A program made the position numbers and the translations under genes. Shown in pieces: positions 30,930 to 38,714 of a DNA stretch of 64,000 bases. Each line of letters starts with the position of its first letter. Within the stretch, counting starts at the first letter, position 1. The DNA is from Chloroflexota bacterium. GTDB taxonomy: Bacteria > Chloroflexota > Anaerolineae > Anaerolineales > Anaerolineaceae. Location: positions 1-64,000 of the forward strand of contig JAJXZS010000031.1 in the NCBI GenBank assembly GCA_021779955.1, read 5' to 3'. A model generated the notes under the pieces. It saw only the letters and a program-made list of their open reading frames with translations. It had not been told where the DNA came from and ran no database searches.

Positions 30930-33089
30930 ATGACCAAGATCATTCGCGAATACCCCAATTCCTTTAACCTGCCAAAGCGCATCGAAGGCCTCAGCCGCCT
31001 GGCGCACAACCTTTGGTGGGTATGGAATATCGAAGCGCAGCGATTGTTTCAATACATCGATACACAACTCTGGGACAACGTAAACCATAACCCCATCAGC
31101 TTCATGCACCACGTCGATCGCACCCGCGTCAACCTTGCCATCAATGAACCCACGTATCTCGAACAATACGATCGCACCATTGCCCGCTTCGACCAATACA
31201 TGGCCGATCAGAACACCTGGTTCCACCAGAGCTATCCAGACCTGCTCACCAGGCAGATCGCCTACCTTTCCTTTGAATTCGGCATCCACGAATCCATTCC
31301 CGTTTATGCCGGCGGTCTTGGAGTGCTTTCAGGCGATCACCTCAAAGAATCCTCAGACCTCGGGCTGCCCCTCACAGCGGTGGGCTTCATCTACAACCAG
31401 GGCTACTTCGTCCAGCATCTCTCTGAAGACGGCTGGCAGGAGACGCGCAACGCCCTCCTCGACTTCAGCGAGATGCCTGTCGTCGAGCTGCTCGATGAGA
31501 ACCGCAAACCTCTTCAGATCTCTGTCGAACTGCCAGGCCGCAAGGTCTACGCACGCATCTGGGAACTCGAGGTCGGCCGCATCGCCCTTTACCTTCTCGA
31601 CTCGAATGTCGAAGGCAACTCTCCGGCGGACCGTCAGCTTACTGCCCGTCTCTACTCGAACGATCCGGAAATTCGCATCTCGCAGGAAATCCTGCTTGGC
31701 ATGGGCGGCGTACGAGCGCTGAGCCTGCTTGGCATCACACCTGATATCTGGCATATGAATGAAGGCCACTCGGCATTCCTGACCATCGAACGCCTGCGCG
31801 ATTTGGTCAAGGCCGGAACGCCGCTCAACGTTGCCATGGAGAAGGTTCGTGCCGGCAACATCTTTACCACTCACACACCTGTCCCCGCCGGCAACGACCA
31901 GTTCCCACTCTGGCTGCTCGACAAATACTTCAGCCAGGTCTGGACAGAACTCGGCATGACCCGCGATCAATTCATCGATCTGGGCCGCCAGGCTCAACCC
32001 TGGGGCGAGATGTTCGTGATGCCCGTTCTGGCACTTCACCTCTCTGAGCGCGCAAATGCCGTTTCCGAGCTTCACGGCCGGGTTTCGCGCAAGATGTGGA
32101 ATTTCCTCTGGCCAGACAAAGCCGAGCGCGACGTTCCAATCGGCTATGTCACCAACGGTGTTCACACCAAGACCTGGCTCGCCCGCCGGATGGGATTGCT
32201 TTTCGATGCCTATCTTCCCACGGGTTGGCTCAACCACATCGATGAACTGGCTTATTGGGAAGACATCCGCAGTATTCCGGATGATGAGCTTTGGGGAGTT
32301 CTGCGCCATCTCAAGAACAAGCTGGTCAGCTTTGCAAATGAGCAAACCCGCCAGGCATGGTTGAACGGCAGGATCACTCCGGCGCAGGCCGTCGCAGGCG
32401 GCGTCTTCATGGAACCCTATGCCCTGACGATCGGTTTTGCCCGCCGCTTTGCAACATACAAGCGGGCCAACCTCATTTTCCACGATCTTGACCGACTCAC
32501 CCGCATTTTGACAGACACGCACATGCCTGTTCAAATCGTCTTCGCGGGCAAAGCCCACCCTGCCGACGAACCCGGGAAATTGATCATCCAGGAAGTCTAC
32601 CGCGCGGTGAAAGATTCGCGCTCTGGCGGCCGCCTGGTCTTCATCGAAGATTACGACATGAACATCGCCCGCTACCTGGTGCAGGGCGTCGACGTTTGGA
32701 TGAACACTCCGCGCCGGCCGAACGAAGCCTCAGGCACCTCTGGCATGAAAGCTGCCCTCAACGGCACACTCAACTTCTCAGTCCTGGACGGTTGGTGGCG
32801 CGAGGGCTACAACGGTCAAAACGGATGGGCTATCGGCTCTGAACGCGAATTCGCCAATCCCGATGAGCAGGACGCTGCAGATGCCGCCAGCATCTACGAT
32901 TTGCTCGAAAACCAGGTCATCCCTCTCTATTACGACCGCAACCCCGAGAAAATCCCCACCGGGTGGCTCGAAATGGTGAAGGAATCCATGCGTACACTGA
33001 TCCCTCAATTCAGCCTGTGCCGGATGCTCAAAGAATATATGACCGACTATTATGTGCCGGCCATTACCGAAAACGGCGGGAGTAAATAA
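30930..33089 (+). CDS. glgP: Alpha-glucan phosphorylase (GlgP-type, GT35)
   Basis: 719-aa pyridoxal-phosphate enzyme that releases glucose-1-phosphate from glycogen or maltodextrins. It belongs to the short bacterial/archaeal alpha-glucan phosphorylases with an N-terminal DUF3417 segment (LSRLAHNLWWVWN). Other markers: YLSFEFGIHESIPVYAGGLG, NEGHSAF, ATYKRANL, and the PLP lysine region EASGTSGMKAALNG. The frame is open back to 30783, but the ATG at 30930 has AAAGG with 6-nt spacing and starts the recognisable domain. It overlaps the next gene's ATG by one base (TAATG). It fits storage-glycan breakdown together with the GH1 enzyme upstream. Confidence 0.94.
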   Translation: MTKIIREYPNSFNLPKRIEGLSRLAHNLWWVWNIEAQRLFQYIDTQLWDNVNHNPISFMHHVDRTRVNLAINEPTYLEQYDRTIARFDQYMADQNTWFHQSYPDLLTRQIAYLSFEFGIHESIPVYAGGLGVLSGDHLKESSDLGLPLTAVGFIYNQGYFVQHLSEDGWQETRNALLDFSEMPVVELLDENRKPLQISVELPGRKVYARIWELEVGRIALYLLDSNVEGNSPADRQLTARLYSNDPEIRISQEILLGMGGVRALSLLGITPDIWHMNEGHSAFLTIERLRDLVKAGTPLNVAMEKVRAGNIFTTHTPVPAGNDQFPLWLLDKYFSQVWTELGMTRDQFIDLGRQAQPWGEMFVMPVLALHLSERANAVSELHGRVSRKMWNFLWPDKAERDVPIGYVTNGVHTKTWLARRMGLLFDAYLPTGWLNHIDELAYWEDIRSIPDDELWGVLRHLKNKLVSFANEQTRQAWLNGRITPAQAVAGGVFMEPYALTIGFARRFATYKRANLIFHDLDRLTRILTDTHMPVQIVFAGKAHPADEPGKLIIQEVYRAVKDSRSGGRLVFIEDYDMNIARYLVQGVDVWMNTPRRPNEASGTSGMKAALNGTLNFSVLDGWWREGYNGQNGWAIGSEREFANPDEQDAADAASIYDLLENQVIPLYYDRNPEKIPTGWLEMVKESMRTLIPQFSLCRMLKEYMTDYYVPAITENGGSK

Positions 33090-33616
33090 TGGAATTCTTA
33101 TCTGGATTGAATCCCTACCTGTACGCTTTCATCATCATGCTTCTTCGTGTCTGCGATATGTCGCTGGATACGATCCGCGTGCTTTTTGTTGTGCGCAGCA
33201 AGAAATTGCTCGTCTTTATCCTGGGGTTCTTCCAGAGCGTGATCTTCGTCGTCGCCATCTCTTCGGTTCTAACCAAGATGAACAACATCCTCAACGTCCT
33301 GGGTTACGCCCTGGGTTTTGCCACGGGTAACGTGGTTGGCATGCTGATCGAAAACCGCCTGGCGATTGGGCACATCCTGGTCACCATCATCAGCTCCAAC
33401 CGTGGGGCCTACATTGCCGAACGCCTGCGCGCCGGCGGATATGCCGTTACCGAGATCTCAGGCCGGGGTAAAGACGGTACGGTCTTCGAACTGCACGCTT
33501 CCGTCAACCGCAAGGATGTAGATACGGTCGAAACAATCGTCCTCGAAACCGACCCCCAGGCATTCGTTACTGCTGAAGACGTCCGCCCCGTCCGCCGCGG
33601 CTTCTTCCGCTCCTGA
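33089..33616 (+). CDS. DUF5698/DUF2179 membrane protein (UPF0316 type)
   Basis: 175-aa protein with three N-terminal hydrophobic helices (about 8-90; RVCDMSLDTIRVLFVVRS is the family mark) and a C-terminal soluble DUF2179 domain (VTIISSNRGAYIAERLRAGGYAVTEI split across, GRGKDGTVFELHASVNRKD). DUF2179 resembles cyclic-nucleotide-type or ferredoxin-like regulatory domains found in YitT proteins; the precise function is unknown. It starts one base inside the glgP stop, so it is co-translated with the phosphorylase, though the meaning of that link is unclear. A strong terminator follows. Confidence 0.88.
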   Translation: MEFLSGLNPYLYAFIIMLLRVCDMSLDTIRVLFVVRSKKLLVFILGFFQSVIFVVAISSVLTKMNNILNVLGYALGFATGNVVGMLIENRLAIGHILVTIISSNRGAYIAERLRAGGYAVTEISGRGKDGTVFELHASVNRKDVDTVETIVLETDPQAFVTAEDVRPVRRGFFRS

Positions 33617-33635
33617 TAAGTTGACTTAAGAATAA

Positions 33636-33669
33636 AGGGACAGGCTCATCGCCTGTCCCTAAAGTTTTT
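33636..33669. terminator. Terminator between DUF5698 gene and lysS (convergent)
   Basis: Perfect 10-bp stem AGGGACAGGC (33636-33645) and GCCTGTCCCT (33651-33660) with loop TCATC, followed on the plus strand by AAAGTTTTT. It serves the plus-strand glgP operon; lysS ends at 33701 on the other strand and may share it. Confidence 0.85.
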
Positions 33670-33683
33670 CCCAGGTCAATCAT

Positions 33684-33735
33684 TACCAATCACCGCTGAC
33701 TCATTTTTCCGGTTCTCGATTCTCAGCTTTCGATT
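33684..33735. repeat. Degenerate heptamer repeat, site C, running into lysS 3' end
   Basis: On the minus strand 7-bp units GGGAATC, GAAAGCT, GAGAATC, GAGAACC, GGAAAAA pass through the last codons of lysS and its stop, then continue with a GTGATTG-like heptamer phase. The encoded lysS tail is RESKAENREPEK. Confidence 0.6.
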
Positions 33736-35248
33736 CCCGCTCCTGCTCCCTCAAATGCGGGAACAAGATCACTTCGCGAATGGTGTGCCTGTCTGTGAGC
33801 AGCATCACCAGGCGGTCGATGCCGATGCCGAATCCGCCGCACGGGGGCATGCCGTAAGACATGGCGCGCAGATAATCCTCGTCCATGGGCTGGCGCTCTT
33901 CATCTTCAGCCTCGTACTCCCGCCCCATCTCCAGGAAACGCGCTTCCTGATCCAACGGGTCGTTGAGCTCAGTGAAGGCGTTGCAGAGTTCCATCCCACC
34001 CACGAATCCCTCGAAGCGTTCCACCATGCCCGGTTCTCCCGGTTTCATCTTGGCCAGCGGCGAAATGTCGCGCGGGTAGTCGTACATGAACGTCGGCTGG
34101 ATGAAGATTGGCTCAAGGTACTCGCTCAACAGGTGGTCGATCAACTTGCCGCGCGCCTGGCCGGGTTTGAACTTCATGCCTTTCTCGAGCATTACCTTCT
34201 CAAGCGATTCCGAATCGGGGTACTGGTGGATGTCGATGCCGGTGGCATCGATGAGCGCCTGACGCAGTTCAACGCGTCTCCAGGGTGGCGTAAAATCGAC
34301 CTCGTTGCCGTTGTACATCACCTTTCTGGTCCCGAGCACTCTGTCGCAAACGTAGGCGATCATCTGCTCGGTCAGTTCCATCACTTTGAGGTAGTCGGCA
34401 TAAGCCCAATAGAATTCGAGCTGAGTAAACTCCGGGTTGTGCTTATACGAAACACCCTCGTTTCGGAAATCCCTGCCAATCTCGTAGACCCTGTCGAAGC
34501 CGCCGACGAGCAGGCGTTTCAGGTAGAGTTCGAATGAAATCCGCAGGTAGAGATCTTGTTTGAGCTGGTTGTGATGCGTGATAAAGGGTTTTGCGGCGGC
34601 GCCTCCATAGATCGGCTGCAGGATGGGCGTTTCGACCTCCAGAAAGTCGTGGCCGTCCAGGAATTCACGGGCTGCCTTGACCACGCCGGCTCGCGTGCGG
34701 AAGATTTTGCGCACATCGCTGTTGACCGCGAGGTCTGCATAACGCTGGCGATAGCGCGTTTCCGGGTCTGCGAGCACCGAATGCCGCACCACCTGCCCAT
34801 CGACCACTTCGTCTTTGGCCGCGGGCAAAGGTGAGATCGCTTTTGCCAACATGCGAAATTCATTGAGGATCAGGCTGATCTCGCCGGTACGCGTGCGCGT
34901 GAGTGTCCCGCTGCCCTGGATGTAATCTCCAAGGTCGAAATCTTCCTTGAAGCGTGTCATCTCGGCTTCACCCAACTCATTCACGCGCAGAAAGAACTGG
35001 ATTCTGCCCGTCCCATCTTCGACATGGGCGAAGGCAAGTTTACCCATCAGGCGAATTGCGCGCAGCCTGCCCGCCAGCGAAGCGCTGATCGGTTCGGTGG
35101 TCCCTGCCTTCTCGGCTTCCTCGAACGCGCTGACTGCTTCGGCAATCGTCATGGTCACTTCAGAGCGCGTGGGATATGGCTCGATGCCATTCTCGCGCAT
35201 GCTGAGTATTTTGTTGTACCGTAGTTTTTCGAGATCAGAAAATTCCAT
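33701..35248 (-). CDS. lysS: Lysyl-tRNA synthetase, class II
   Basis: 515-aa class II aminoacyl-tRNA synthetase attaching lysine to tRNA-Lys. An N-terminal OB-fold anticodon-binding domain (residues about 50-150; LAGRLRAIRLMGKLAFAHV) precedes the catalytic core. Motif 2 reads FRNEGVSYKHNPEFTQLE and motif 3 GFGIGIDRLVMLLT. The chain would normally end near VILFPHLR, but continues about 17 residues into a charged tail (REQERESKAENREPEK) encoded by heptamer-repeat DNA, so the tail is probably a late, non-conserved addition. AAGGAAGGG lies 5-8 nt before the ATG. It follows greA, separated by that gene's terminator. Confidence 0.96.
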   Translation of the reverse strand: MEFSDLEKLRYNKILSMRENGIEPYPTRSEVTMTIAEAVSAFEEAEKAGTTEPISASLAGRLRAIRLMGKLAFAHVEDGTGRIQFFLRVNELGEAEMTRFKEDFDLGDYIQGSGTLTRTRTGEISLILNEFRMLAKAISPLPAAKDEVVDGQVVRHSVLADPETRYRQRYADLAVNSDVRKIFRTRAGVVKAAREFLDGHDFLEVETPILQPIYGGAAAKPFITHHNQLKQDLYLRISFELYLKRLLVGGFDRVYEIGRDFRNEGVSYKHNPEFTQLEFYWAYADYLKVMELTEQMIAYVCDRVLGTRKVMYNGNEVDFTPPWRRVELRQALIDATGIDIHQYPDSESLEKVMLEKGMKFKPGQARGKLIDHLLSEYLEPIFIQPTFMYDYPRDISPLAKMKPGEPGMVERFEGFVGGMELCNAFTELNDPLDQEARFLEMGREYEAEDEERQPMDEDYLRAMSYGMPPCGGFGIGIDRLVMLLTDRHTIREVILFPHLREQERESKAENREPEK

Positions 35249-35260
35249 TCGTTCCCTTCC

Positions 35261-35297
35261 TTAAAAAAACCTGCCCGGGAGACGTGGGGCAGGTTTT
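35261..35297 (-). terminator. Intrinsic terminator after greA, in the lysS leader
   Basis: AAAACCTGCCC (35266-35276) and GGGCAGGTTTT (35287-35297) form an 11-bp stem; on the minus strand it runs into further T residues. It lies between the greA stop (35351) and the lysS ATG (35248), so lysS needs its own promoter or is attenuated. Confidence 0.85.
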
Positions 35298-35350
35298 GAG
35301 TTCCAATTCCGTGGTAGCCGGGGAATTTCTCGGAACACGTCCTGCGTGTC

Positions 35351-35818
35351 CTAGCTCACCTTGAGCACCTTCACAAAGAAAGGTCCTGCAGGCGCATCGA
35401 CCTGAACCTTATCGCCTTCCTTATGGTTGAGCAGAGCCTTTCCCAGCGGGCTCTCGTTCGAAATCTTGCCTTCGTTGGGTGAAGCTTCAGCCGCGCCGAC
35501 GATAGTGTACTCTTCATTTTGCGTGGTGCCTTCTTCGACGATTTTAACTGTCGAACCGACCACAACACAATCTTCGCCCGCGGGTTTTTCTTCGATCACT
35601 CGCGCGGTCGCCAGTAAGATTTCCAGTTCTTTGATCCGGCCTTCTACAAAAGCTTGCTCGTTCTTAGCAGCTTCATATTCAGCGTTTTCGATTAATTCGC
35701 CACCCTCCATGGCTTCGTGCAGTCGGTTGGCAATCTCTTCGCGCTTTCGGGTCCGCAAGAAGTCAAGTTCTTCCTGCAATTTTTGATACCCTTCACGAGT
35801 CAAAAATGAGGTTGTCAT
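35351..35818 (-). CDS. greA: Transcription elongation factor GreA
   Basis: 155-aa GreA, which restarts backtracked RNA polymerase by stimulating cleavage of the transcript. The N-terminal antiparallel coiled coil holds LTREGYQKLQEELDFLRT and RLHEAMEGGELIENAEYEAAK with the acidic tip residues (in GELIENAEY); the C-terminal FKBP-like domain has VVVGSTVKIVEEGT and ISNESPLGKALLNHKEGDKV (split). The start is ATG 35818 (AAGGA, 6-nt spacing); the TTG two codons earlier is less likely. It has a promoter about 150 nt upstream and a leader that contains a possible attenuator hairpin. Confidence 0.95.
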   Translation of the reverse strand: MTTSFLTREGYQKLQEELDFLRTRKREEIANRLHEAMEGGELIENAEYEAAKNEQAFVEGRIKELEILLATARVIEEKPAGEDCVVVGSTVKIVEEGTTQNEEYTIVGAAEASPNEGKISNESPLGKALLNHKEGDKVQVDAPAGPFFVKVLKVS

Positions 35819-35902
35819 ATCCAATCCTTCTTTTGCTATAGTGAATTATGAAATATTACGCCCCAGATTTCGTGCGGATAACGATTAGCAAGTAACAAAA
35901 AC

Positions 35903-35918
35903 CACTCCGGGCGGAGCG
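35903..35918 (-). promoter_or_regulatory. Possible attenuator hairpin in the greA leader
   Basis: On the minus strand CGCTCC, loop GCCC, GGAGTG (one G-U pair), then GTTTTTGTT. It is a short terminator-like hairpin about 85 nt ahead of the greA start codon. Confidence 0.4.
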
Positions 35919-35965
35919 ATTTATCAGGGGTTTGTCCAGGTGTCAGCCTTTTTGTACGTGGAATT

Positions 35966-35994
35966 ACTATAACATAAACAACATTTGAATGCAA
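35966..35994 (-). promoter_or_regulatory. Sigma-70-type promoter of greA
   Basis: On the minus strand TTGCAT (35994-35989), 17-nt spacer, TATAGT (35971-35966). The leader to greA would be about 140 nt. Confidence 0.6.
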
Positions 35995-36063
35995 GTAAGC
36001 CCCAATCGAGCCTGTTCCCCGGCTTCGAACCGGCTCGAGAAGCAACTCTTCCCCGCTTTTGGC

Positions 36064-36825
36064 TTATTTCGCCAGAAAGAACTCCTTCAGAACGGGTGCG
36101 ACAACCGCCGGAACAATCTCATGCGTCTGACCCTTCAATTGGATCGAGCGTCCTTTGGGCAATGCATCGGCCAGTGTTTTGGCATTTTGCCACATGACGC
36201 CGCTGCTTTTCTCGCCATACAAAATCAGCGTGGGGATGCGGATCGAAGGGATCAGCCCGGTCGGCAGCGATTTGAGGATATCCGATTCATATACCAGCGT
36301 CTGCGCAATCTTTTCGAGCGCGGGTCGAAATGGCGCATTGCGTAACCGCGCGACAAGCTCGGCCGGCATGCCAATTGCCTCGGTTTGAAAAAGTTCCACC
36401 GCGTCTCCACGCCGCCCTGCGCTGATGAACTCGGTCAGTTCGGGCTCGATATCGCCTGCTCTGGCTCCTGCCGGGGGCGGCTCGTACAATCCAAGTTTCG
36501 TAATATCCAAACCATACGCGGCAGCCCGTAAGGCAAGCACCGCGCCTGACGAATGCCCGAATACCAGCGCTCTTCCACCCGCGCGGAGGATCAGGGCATC
36601 CAAATCTTCGATCTCGCGTTCGACCGTATATCTGGGGGCATCTCCGCTTTCTCCCTTACCTCTGCGATCATAATTGTAAACGGTGAAATGACTCTTCAAC
36701 GCCTCGGCTAAGCCCGTACCCGCGGTATGATCGTTGAATGCGCCGAGTACCAGGATGAGAGCAGGACCTTCCCCAGATCGATCGAATGCGATTTTAGTTC
36801 CGTCATTCGAGACAACAGTTTCCAT
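36064..36825 (-). CDS. Alpha/beta hydrolase
   Basis: 253-aa alpha/beta hydrolase-fold protein. The nucleophile elbow is FGHSSG (S92) and the catalytic His is probably in GQTHEIVP near the C-terminus; the acid is likely in the LILYGEKSSGV strand region. The oxyanion region holds LVLGAFNDHTAG and NYDRRGKGESG, close to small esterases/haloperoxidase-like hydrolases. The frame is open back to 36936 but METVVSNDGTKIAFDRSG is the natural start. The region just upstream holds a terminator-like hairpin and possible structured RNA, so read-through control is conceivable. Substrate unknown. Confidence 0.88.
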   Translation of the reverse strand: METVVSNDGTKIAFDRSGEGPALILVLGAFNDHTAGTGLAEALKSHFTVYNYDRRGKGESGDAPRYTVEREIEDLDALILRAGGRALVFGHSSGAVLALRAAAYGLDITKLGLYEPPPAGARAGDIEPELTEFISAGRRGDAVELFQTEAIGMPAELVARLRNAPFRPALEKIAQTLVYESDILKSLPTGLIPSIRIPTLILYGEKSSGVMWQNAKTLADALPKGRSIQLKGQTHEIVPAVVAPVLKEFFLAK

Positions 36826-36848
36826 TTTGGATGACCCTTCTTCGGCAT

Positions 36849-36889
36849 TAAAAAGACAGGCAACCTTCGATCTTGAGATTGCCTGCCTT
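36849..36889 (-). terminator. Intrinsic terminator-like hairpin just before the hydrolase gene
   Basis: AAGACAGGCAA (36853-36863) and TTGCCTGCCTT (36879-36889) pair at 10 of 11 positions; read on the minus strand the hairpin is followed by TTTTT. It ends only about 24 nt before the hydrolase ATG, so it may be an expression platform rather than a simple end of transcript. Confidence 0.7.
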
Positions 36890-37052
36890 CCTATGAACTC
36901 GCCCCAATTGCTGCTTCGATTTCGTGCTATTTGCACGCAGTCGTTCTTGAATTTGCAACTCAGCGGAATGATTGCCCGAACTTTGTGTCGTCAGTAGGCA
37001 CCCTCTGTTACCCTGTCGCGATATCCAAATCGTCCGCTCGACAGAAACGGGT
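36890..37052 (-). ncRNA. Candidate structured leader or small RNA
   Basis: Between a small membrane ORF and the terminator-like hairpin there is no gene. Read leftward it holds CTGTCG...CGACAG enclosing CGAT...ATCG, and later GTGC-AAATA-GCAC, then the terminator. This could be a riboswitch-like leader for the hydrolase, or an sRNA. No known class was recognised. Confidence 0.3.
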
Positions 37053-37190
37053 TTAGAGATCGTCGTCATCTTCTTCCACCCGGATAGGTTCCATTTCATC
37101 GAACTTATCCCTGGTGGAATTGGAGATGTGTTGCACGTACAGGTAACCAAATATGAGTAAAGCGGTAATAGTCAATATTATTTGTATCAT
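37053..37190 (-). CDS. Small single-pass membrane protein (45 aa), hypothetical
   Basis: Small ORF: MIQIILTITALLIFGYLYV, then a polar stretch (QHISNSTRDKFDEMEP) and an acidic tail (EEDDDDL). One N-terminal hydrophobic helix of about 17 residues with a short charged tail fits small membrane regulators. Support: a TATATT -10 box ends 6 nt before the ATG, the spacing seen at other leaderless genes here, and composition is coherent. Against: no ribosome binding site, no known family and no conservation data. It lies between the greA-side hydrolase and the vor operon, with terminators on both sides. Confidence 0.5.
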   Translation of the reverse strand: MIQIILTITALLIFGYLYVQHISNSTRDKFDEMEPIRVEEDDDDL

Positions 37191-37196
37191 GCTGAT

Positions 37197-37202
37197 AATA
37201 TA
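37197..37202 (-). promoter_or_regulatory. -10 box of a probable leaderless promoter (45-aa ORF)
   Basis: TATATT on the minus strand, 6 nt before the ATG at 37190; -35 weak. Confidence 0.4.
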
Positions 37203-37308
37203 TCCTGTCCTTATTAGATGTGCGTTAGAATCAAATGCAAAAATTGTGCAGCTGTTCTTCTTTTTTGACGATGAGGGAAAATGCAGCGCCTATCCTGGGC
37301 CGCAGCGA

Positions 37309-37349
37309 AAAGAAAGGAATCCGGTTTCTTTGATCGAAACCGGATTCCT
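37309..37349 (-). terminator. Intrinsic terminator of the vor operon
   Basis: Perfect 14-bp stem AGGAATCCGGTTTC (37315-37328) and GAAACCGGATTCCT (37336-37349), loop TTTGATC, then TTTCTTTT on the minus strand. It lies 13 nt past the stop of the gamma-subunit gene. Confidence 0.9.
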
Positions 37350-37362
37350 CTGATAGATCGGG

Positions 37363-37908
37363 CTAAATCTCGACGACCTGGAACCGTGCGCCCTCGTGCA
37401 GCGCTTCGTAGTTCTGAGGAAGCAGCTTGTGGTGGCGCTCCGGAAGATGGGATCTCAAAGCCTTCTCGATCGCCTCTGCAGGCATCACACCGAGTTGATG
37501 CAGCAGCGCGCCGAGCAGAACCATATTCGACAGGCGTTTGTCGCCCAACTTTTCTGCCACGACATTGGCATCCACTTCGACCACTTTGATATCGGTACGG
37601 GTTGCCTTTCGGTCGACCATTGAACTGTTGATAATGAGCACTCCGCCCGGCTTGATCATGGGTTCGTACTTGTCGAGTGAAGGCCGGTTCATGGCAATGA
37701 CCGCTTTGGGATGAAAAACCAACGGCGAGCCGATCTCTTCATCTGAAATGATGACCGTGCAGTTGGCCGTGCCGCCGCGCATTTCAGGACCGTATGACGG
37801 AATCCAGGTGACCTGCTTGCCCTCGTCCATGGCAGCATAGGCCAGCAATTGACCGGCGAAGAGAACACCCTGACCACCAAAGCCTGCAATGATTACTTCT
37901 GTTTGCAT
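37363..37908 (-). CDS. vorC: 2-oxoacid:ferredoxin oxidoreductase, gamma subunit
   Basis: 181-aa gamma subunit of a four-subunit ketoacid:ferredoxin oxidoreductase. The N-terminal GFGGQGVLFAGQLLAYAA and GPEMRGGTANCTVIIS identify the POR_gamma domain. It contributes to CoA binding and the intersubunit interface. It is the last gene of the D-A-B-C operon, 12 nt after the beta subunit gene, and is followed by a strong terminator. The symbol follows the VorB-like alpha subunit; 2-oxoglutarate (Kor) specificity is also possible. Confidence 0.92.
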   Translation of the reverse strand: MQTEVIIAGFGGQGVLFAGQLLAYAAMDEGKQVTWIPSYGPEMRGGTANCTVIISDEEIGSPLVFHPKAVIAMNRPSLDKYEPMIKPGGVLIINSSMVDRKATRTDIKVVEVDANVVAEKLGDKRLSNMVLLGALLHQLGVMPAEAIEKALRSHLPERHHKLLPQNYEALHEGARFQVVEI

Positions 37909-37920
37909 GGGTTCTCCTCC

Positions 37921-38703
37921 TTAGATCTTGATTTCTGCGACCGCGGGATGCACTTTGTAATCACCCAGCGGATAATAGGGGATCATGTTGTTCTCGAGCC
38001 ATGTCATGGATGCGCTGGCAGACATTCCCCAATTGGTCGGGCAGATCGAAAGGAATTCGATCATCGAGAATCCCAGGCCGCGCAGTTGAACTTCGAACGC
38101 CATGCGGATGGCTTTCTTTGCCAGCCGGATGTTCTTGGGGTCATTCAACGAACGACGTACGACGTAGCTCGAGCCATCCAGTTGGGAGAGCAGTTCGGCA
38201 GCCCGGATGGGATATCCCTGGGTTTCCACGTCGCGCCCGTTCTGCGATGAAGTGGTCTTCTGGCCTGGAAGGGTAGTCGGGGCCATCTGCCCGCCGGTCA
38301 TGCCGTAGTTGGTGTTATTGATGAAGAAAACCGTGATGTTCTCACCACGGGTGGCTGCGTGGACGATTTCAGCCATGCCGATCGAAGCCATGTCGCCGTC
38401 GCCCTGGTAGGTCATCACGACCTTTTCGGGCAGCACGCGTTTGACGCCCGTTGCCATTGCCGGCGCGCGTCCGTGAGGCGCCTGCACAAAGTCAAAGTTG
38501 AAGTAATTGTAGGCAAACACCGAACAGCCCACTGAAGCCACGCCGATCATCTTTTCCCGAATATTCATCTCATCGATCACTTCTGCGATCAACCGGTGCG
38601 CAATACCGTGCGTGCATCCGGGGCAATAATGGGTGCTCACATCGGTGAGAGAATTCGGTCGTGAATAAACCAAAGTTTCGGTATCGTTATCGATCATATC
38701 CAT
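37921..38703 (-). CDS. vorA: 2-oxoacid:ferredoxin oxidoreductase, beta subunit (TPP-binding)
   Basis: 260-aa thiamine-diphosphate-binding subunit. The segments [18 protein letters not shown] and the [16 protein letters not shown]-NxT type TPP motif ([11 protein letters not shown], then [17 protein letters not shown]) are clear, and [13 protein letters not shown] precedes them. It performs the oxidative decarboxylation with the alpha subunit. The start is ATG 38703 because AGGAG lies 8 nt before it; a GTG at 38712 directly abuts that site. It begins shortly after the alpha-subunit stop and shares the operon. Confidence 0.92.
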   Translation of the reverse strand: MDMIDNDTETLVYSRPNSLTDVSTHYCPGCTHGIAHRLIAEVIDEMNIREKMIGVASVGCSVFAYNYFNFDFVQAPHGRAPAMATGVKRVLPEKVVMTYQGDGDMASIGMAEIVHAATRGENITVFFINNTNYGMTGGQMAPTTLPGQKTTSSQNGRDVETQGYPIRAAELLSQLDGSSYVVRRSLNDPKNIRLAKKAIRMAFEVQLRGLGFSMIEFLSICPTNWGMSASASMTWLENNMIPYYPLGDYKVHPAVAEIKI

Positions 38704-38714
38704 GGGGCACACTC

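Noticed and set aside
31353-32558. 401-aa minus-strand ORF over glgP
   Set aside because: Antisense to conserved phosphorylase motifs; composition is His/Gln/Val-rich as expected for a shadow frame.
36972-37160. 62-aa plus-strand ORF
   Set aside because: It is antisense to the 45-aa membrane ORF and lacks any initiation signal.
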